From contig NZ_CP007145.1 in the NCBI RefSeq assembly GCF_000576555.1, forward strand, positions 1,550,001-1,614,000: 64,000 nucleotides of DNA, in the 5' to 3' direction. A program made the translations under genes and the position numbers. The stretch comes from Hymenobacter swuensis DY53 (GTDB lineage: Bacteria; Bacteroidota; Bacteroidia; Cytophagales; Hymenobacteraceae). Shown in pieces: positions 61,335 through 64,000 of this stretch (within the stretch, counting starts at the first letter, position 1; every line of letters starts with the position of its first letter). The notes under the pieces are model-generated. The model worked only from the letters and a program-made list of their open reading frames with translations, did no database searches and was not told the origin of the DNA.

Positions 61335-62072
61335 ATGGCGCTTACCCATCACCCGTTTGGCGTAGAGGCGCTGCTGAGCCGTACCACGGTGCTGACGTAC
61401 GCCGTGCCGGCCGCCGAGCTGCAAAAGTTGCTGCCGCCCTGCCTGACGCTCGACACCCTTGATGATACCTGGGGCTTCGTGGCCGTGGCGCTGGTGCAAA
61501 CCCGGCAGCTGCGGCCTCAGGGGCTGCCGGCCTGGCTCGGTAATGATTTTTTTCTGATTGGCTACCGCCTGTTCGTGCGTTACACCACGGCCACTGGTAA
61601 GCGGCTGCGGGGGCTGTACATTCTGCAATCGGCCACCGATAAGCGCATGATGCAGTGGCTGGGCAACCTGTTCACAGGCTACCAATACCGCACCATCGAC
61701 ATTCGCCACGCAGCCACGGCGGCCGGCCTCACGTTTCACTCGGAGCAGGCGGGGCTGGCTATTGAGGTGGCCTATGGCACCGCGCAGGAGCCGGAACTGC
61801 CGGCCGGGTCGCCGTTTGCGAGCTGGGGGCAGGCGCGGCGCTTTGCCGGGCCGCTGCCGTTTACCTTTTCCTACCGGCCCCGCACGCGGGAGGTGGTGAT
61901 AGTGGAGGGCATCCGGGCGGAGTGGCGGCCCCGGCCGGTACAGGTCCGCACGGCGCAGGTACCCTTCGTGGAGGCGCTGGGCATGAGCGAAATCCGGCTG
62001 GCCAGCGCCTTCACCATGACCGATATACCCTACCGCTGGCAGAAGGGCCGCACTGAACGGTGGGCCGGATGA
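61335..62072 (+). CDS. DUF2071 domain protein
   Basis: The 245-residue protein has the DUF2071 pattern: TVLTYAVPAAELQKLLPPCL, TWGFVAVALVQTRQLRPQGL, NDFFLIGYRLFVRYTTATGK and RGLYILQSATDKRMMQWLGN. The family resembles acetoacetate-decarboxylase-like folds, but its biochemistry is unknown. The stop codon overlaps the start of the methyltransferase gene (ATGA at 62069-62072), a sign of translational coupling. Confidence 0.8.
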   Translation: MALTHHPFGVEALLSRTTVLTYAVPAAELQKLLPPCLTLDTLDDTWGFVAVALVQTRQLRPQGLPAWLGNDFFLIGYRLFVRYTTATGKRLRGLYILQSATDKRMMQWLGNLFTGYQYRTIDIRHAATAAGLTFHSEQAGLAIEVAYGTAQEPELPAGSPFASWGQARRFAGPLPFTFSYRPRTREVVIVEGIRAEWRPRPVQVRTAQVPFVEALGMSEIRLASAFTMTDIPYRWQKGRTERWAG

Positions 62073-62836
62073 GAAAGCGCGCGGAAGGAGTCAGGAATAT
62101 CGTGCGCTTCAACTGGCACTTTTACGCTGGCGCGGGTGGAACTGCGCTGCTGCTGGTAGCCGGCCTGGTGCTGGCGGATGGCTATCCGACCGGGCAACTG
62201 GTGCTGGCCCTGGCGTTGCTGGCCGTGCTGCTGCCTACGGTAGTGTCGTTGGGCGTGTCGTGGTACGTGTATGATGCCTCGGGGCTCTACGATTTCGCCT
62301 GGCTGTTGCCGGCCGGGGCCACGCCGCCCACGCGGCTGGTAAACATCCACGCCGGCTTCGATGAAACCAGTGCGCTGCTGCGGCAGCAGTTTCCGGCCGC
62401 CGGGTTACGGGTGCTCGACTTCTATAATCCCGCTCTGCACACTGAGGTTTCCATCCGGCGGGCGCGGGCGGCGGCGGTGCCGTATCCGGGCACTGAGTCC
62501 GTAAGTCCGCACGCGCTACCGCTGCCCACCGCTGGCACCGACTACGTGCTGGTGATGCTGGCGGCCCATGAAATCCGGGACCCGGCGCAGCGGGCGGCGT
62601 TTCTGCGCGAAATCCGGCGGGTGCTGGCCCCCGGTGGGCGGGCCGTGGTGGTGGAGCACCTGCGCGACCCGGCTAACTTTCTGGCTTATACCATCGGCTT
62701 TCTGCATTTCTATTCCCGCACCACCTGGCGGGCGGCGTTTCGGGCCGGCGGCCTGCGCGTGGGGCAGGAGCAGAAGCTCACGCCCTTTCTTTCAGCCTTT
62801 ATGCTTTATCCTGATACTGATGGAAGTACATTTTAA
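62069..62836 (+). CDS. Membrane-anchored class I SAM-dependent methyltransferase
   Basis: The 255-residue protein has two N-terminal membrane helices (GTALLLVAGLVLADGY; LVLALALLAVLLPTVVSLGV). A degenerate Rossmann methyltransferase domain follows: LRVLDFYNPALHTEVSIRRA takes the motif I place, then DYVLVMLAAHEIRDPAQRAA, FLREIRRVLAPGGRAVVVEH and YTIGFLHFYSRTTWRAAFRA. The glycine-rich SAM loop is poor (DFYNPALH), so activity is uncertain. It overlaps both neighbours. Confidence 0.75.
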   Translation: MRKRAEGVRNIVRFNWHFYAGAGGTALLLVAGLVLADGYPTGQLVLALALLAVLLPTVVSLGVSWYVYDASGLYDFAWLLPAGATPPTRLVNIHAGFDETSALLRQQFPAAGLRVLDFYNPALHTEVSIRRARAAAVPYPGTESVSPHALPLPTAGTDYVLVMLAAHEIRDPAQRAAFLREIRRVLAPGGRAVVVEHLRDPANFLAYTIGFLHFYSRTTWRAAFRAGGLRVGQEQKLTPFLSAFMLYPDTDGSTF

Positions 62837-63215
62837 GGTTATCGGGACCCTGCTCACGCTGCTGGCCTTTCTGCACGCCGGCTTCCCACGCTATTTCAAC
62901 TGGGCCACCGAGTTTGCGCCACTGAGCCTGATCAACCGGCAGATGATGTACGTGCACACCCTGTTTATTGCGCTGCTGGTGCTACTGAGCGGTTTGCTGT
63001 GCCTGGGCTACGCCCCCGATCTGGTTCATACGCCCCTGGGCCGGGTCGTATGCCTGGGCATGGGTATCTTCTGGCTGCTGCGGCTGGTGGTGCAGTTTGT
63101 GGGCTACTCGCCGCAGCTGTGGCGGGGCAAGCGGTTTGAAACCATGGTACACGTGCTGTTTTCCCTGTTCTGGCTGTACCTGACGGTGGTATTTCTGCGG
63201 GTGTACTGGCAGTGA
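62820..63215 (+). CDS. Small four-helix membrane protein
   Basis: The 131-residue protein starts at ATG 62820, overlapping the methyltransferase gene by 17 nt. It has about four helices (VIGTLLTLLAFLHAGF, TLFIALLVLLSGLLCLGY, VCLGMGIFWLLRLVVQFVGY, HVLFSLFWLYLTVVFLRVY). I do not recognise a named family. Coupling with the methyltransferase suggests a shared membrane process. Confidence 0.7.
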   Translation: MEVHFKVIGTLLTLLAFLHAGFPRYFNWATEFAPLSLINRQMMYVHTLFIALLVLLSGLLCLGYAPDLVHTPLGRVVCLGMGIFWLLRLVVQFVGYSPQLWRGKRFETMVHVLFSLFWLYLTVVFLRVYWQ

Positions 63216-63346
63216 AAACAGACGCTTTGCCTCGGCTCCGGCCAAAATACGTTTCTGCGTGATACTGTCGGTGCCGCACGTGCTGCCAGTATATCCGGGG
63301 AGTTTCGGTTACTTCGCTTCCCTCTCTTCAATTGTCCTTACCCGAT

Positions 63347-64000
63347 ATGCGCGCACAAAGAATACTTCTTATACTAACCCTGGGGCTCGGCCTTTCCACC
63401 CAGGCCACTGCCCAAACCACCGGCAGCCAGGAGCTGGTGCAGCAGGGCGTGGCCCTCTACGACCAAGGCAAGCCTGATGAGGCCGTGCTACGTTACAAAG
63501 AAGCCCTGAAACAGGACCCCACCAATACTACTGCCCGCTACGAGCTGGCTTTGACCTACAACGCCCTGGGCCGTAACGAGGAAGCTGTGGCCCTGAGCAA
63601 ACAACTCCTGAAACAGGAGGCCGAGCCCGGACCCTCCATCTACAGCACCTACGGCAACGCACTGGATGGGCTGAAAAAGCCCAAGGAAGCCGCCAAAGTG
63701 TATCAGGAAGGCCTGAAACGCTACCCCAACGACGGCGCACTGCACTTTAACCTGGGTGTAACGCAGGCCACGGCGCTTGGGCAGCCGGCCGAGGCTATTG
63801 GCAGCATGCAGCAGTCGGTGCGGTGCCGGCCGGGGCACGCCAACTCGCTGAACGCGCTGGCCCTGCTGCAGCAGCAGGAGGGCAACCGGGTGCCGGCGCT
63901 GCTGGCCATACTGCGCCTGTTGCAGGTGGAGCCCACCGGGCAGCGCGCCGAGGCCGTGCTGGCCCGCTTCGATAAGCTGCTGGGCCGAGGCGTGGAGAAA
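63347..64000 (+). CDS. TPR-repeat protein, cut by the window end
   Basis: ATG 63347 opens a frame that is still open at the last base (218 codons). A signal peptide (AQRILLILTLGLGLSTQATA) is followed by tetratricopeptide repeats: GVALYDQGKPDEAVLRYKEA, LALTYNALGRNEEAVALSKQ, YGNALDGLKKPKEAAKVYQE and FNLGVTQATALGQPAEAIGS. It is an exported protein-interaction scaffold. The C-terminal part lies outside the window. Confidence 0.85.
   Translation, partial: MRAQRILLILTLGLGLSTQATAQTTGSQELVQQGVALYDQGKPDEAVLRYKEALKQDPTNTTARYELALTYNALGRNEEAVALSKQLLKQEAEPGPSIYSTYGNALDGLKKPKEAAKVYQEGLKRYPNDGALHFNLGVTQATALGQPAEAIGSMQQSVRCRPGHANSLNALALLQQQEGNRVPALLAILRLLQVEPTGQRAEAVLARFDKLLGRGVEK

Noticed and set aside
1..64000. 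tRNA/rRNA genes, complete insertion sequences and prophage genes
   Set aside because: I looked for cloverleaf-like and transposase/integrase sequences and found none that I could support.

Overview
The window is high-GC DNA, and its protein content points to a Bacteroidota bacterium of the Hymenobacter type. Two secreted proteins end in type IX secretion (T9SS) sorting domains. There is a hybrid two-component sensor (periplasmic binding domain, kinase, receiver, AraC), an ECF sigma/anti-sigma pair, a malate:quinone oxidoreductase and a CtlX-type hydrolase. Start sites mostly lack strong Shine-Dalgarno sequences, and one candidate promoter has the TTG-N19-xxnnTTTG layout. The genus is inferred from protein families and style, not from a marker gene. 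I see no rRNA, tRNA, CRISPR array or complete insertion sequence.

Regions. (1) 1-3.1 kb: phaB, an SDR gene broken by an in-frame stop, a heptamer-based tandem repeat, a long palindrome and a frameshifted gene remnant. (2) 3.1-19.3 kb: the most interesting part. A seven-gene minus-strand operon (17732 down to 7506) encodes a YbjN/CesT-like protein, PspA, a small membrane protein, a YqiJ/NfeD-like OB-fold membrane protein, a long flotillin, a small DUF3592-like membrane protein and a giant AAA+ ATPase of the DUF3686/'DNA repair ATPase' type. A divergent XRE regulator has two tandem dyad operators in front of it. Downstream of the ATPase gene lie four DUF3592-type genes plus a looser relative, interspersed with decayed copies of the ATPase gene's 3' end; a histidine kinase and a pyridoxamine-oxidase-like gene are embedded there. 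The ATPase gene itself carries two repeat-derived segments read in frame. (3) 19.5-36 kb: mostly single genes: hutU, a DUF1624 membrane protein, an F420-reductase-like dehydrogenase, GH43, an NmrA-type reductase, a glycosyltransferase, cold-shock protein, CtlX, mqo, a GNAT enzyme and a very large SBBP-repeat T9SS protein. (4) 36.2-48.7 kb: a hybrid sensor followed by nine same-strand catabolic genes (three TIM-barrel isomerases, GMC oxidoreductase with its small subunit, Gfo/Idh/MocA dehydrogenase, cytochrome c, MFS permease, DUF1080 hydrolase). This fits a periplasmic 3-keto-glycoside pathway. (5) 48.7-64 kb: MscS channel, frameshifted methyltransferase, pncA, a BLUF photoreceptor, a 2H phosphoesterase, T9SS protein, hutI, a lipoprotein and an anti-sigma/beta-barrel fusion with its ECF sigma factor, then a compact plus-strand run (PhzF, DoxX-like, DUF2071, membrane methyltransferase, small membrane protein) and a TPR protein cut by the window end.

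Two families of palindromic (REP/REPIN-like) repeats are scattered through the intergenic gaps. They and the heptamer repeats explain most otherwise unassigned DNA. All functions are inferred from reading the sequence; no database search was run.
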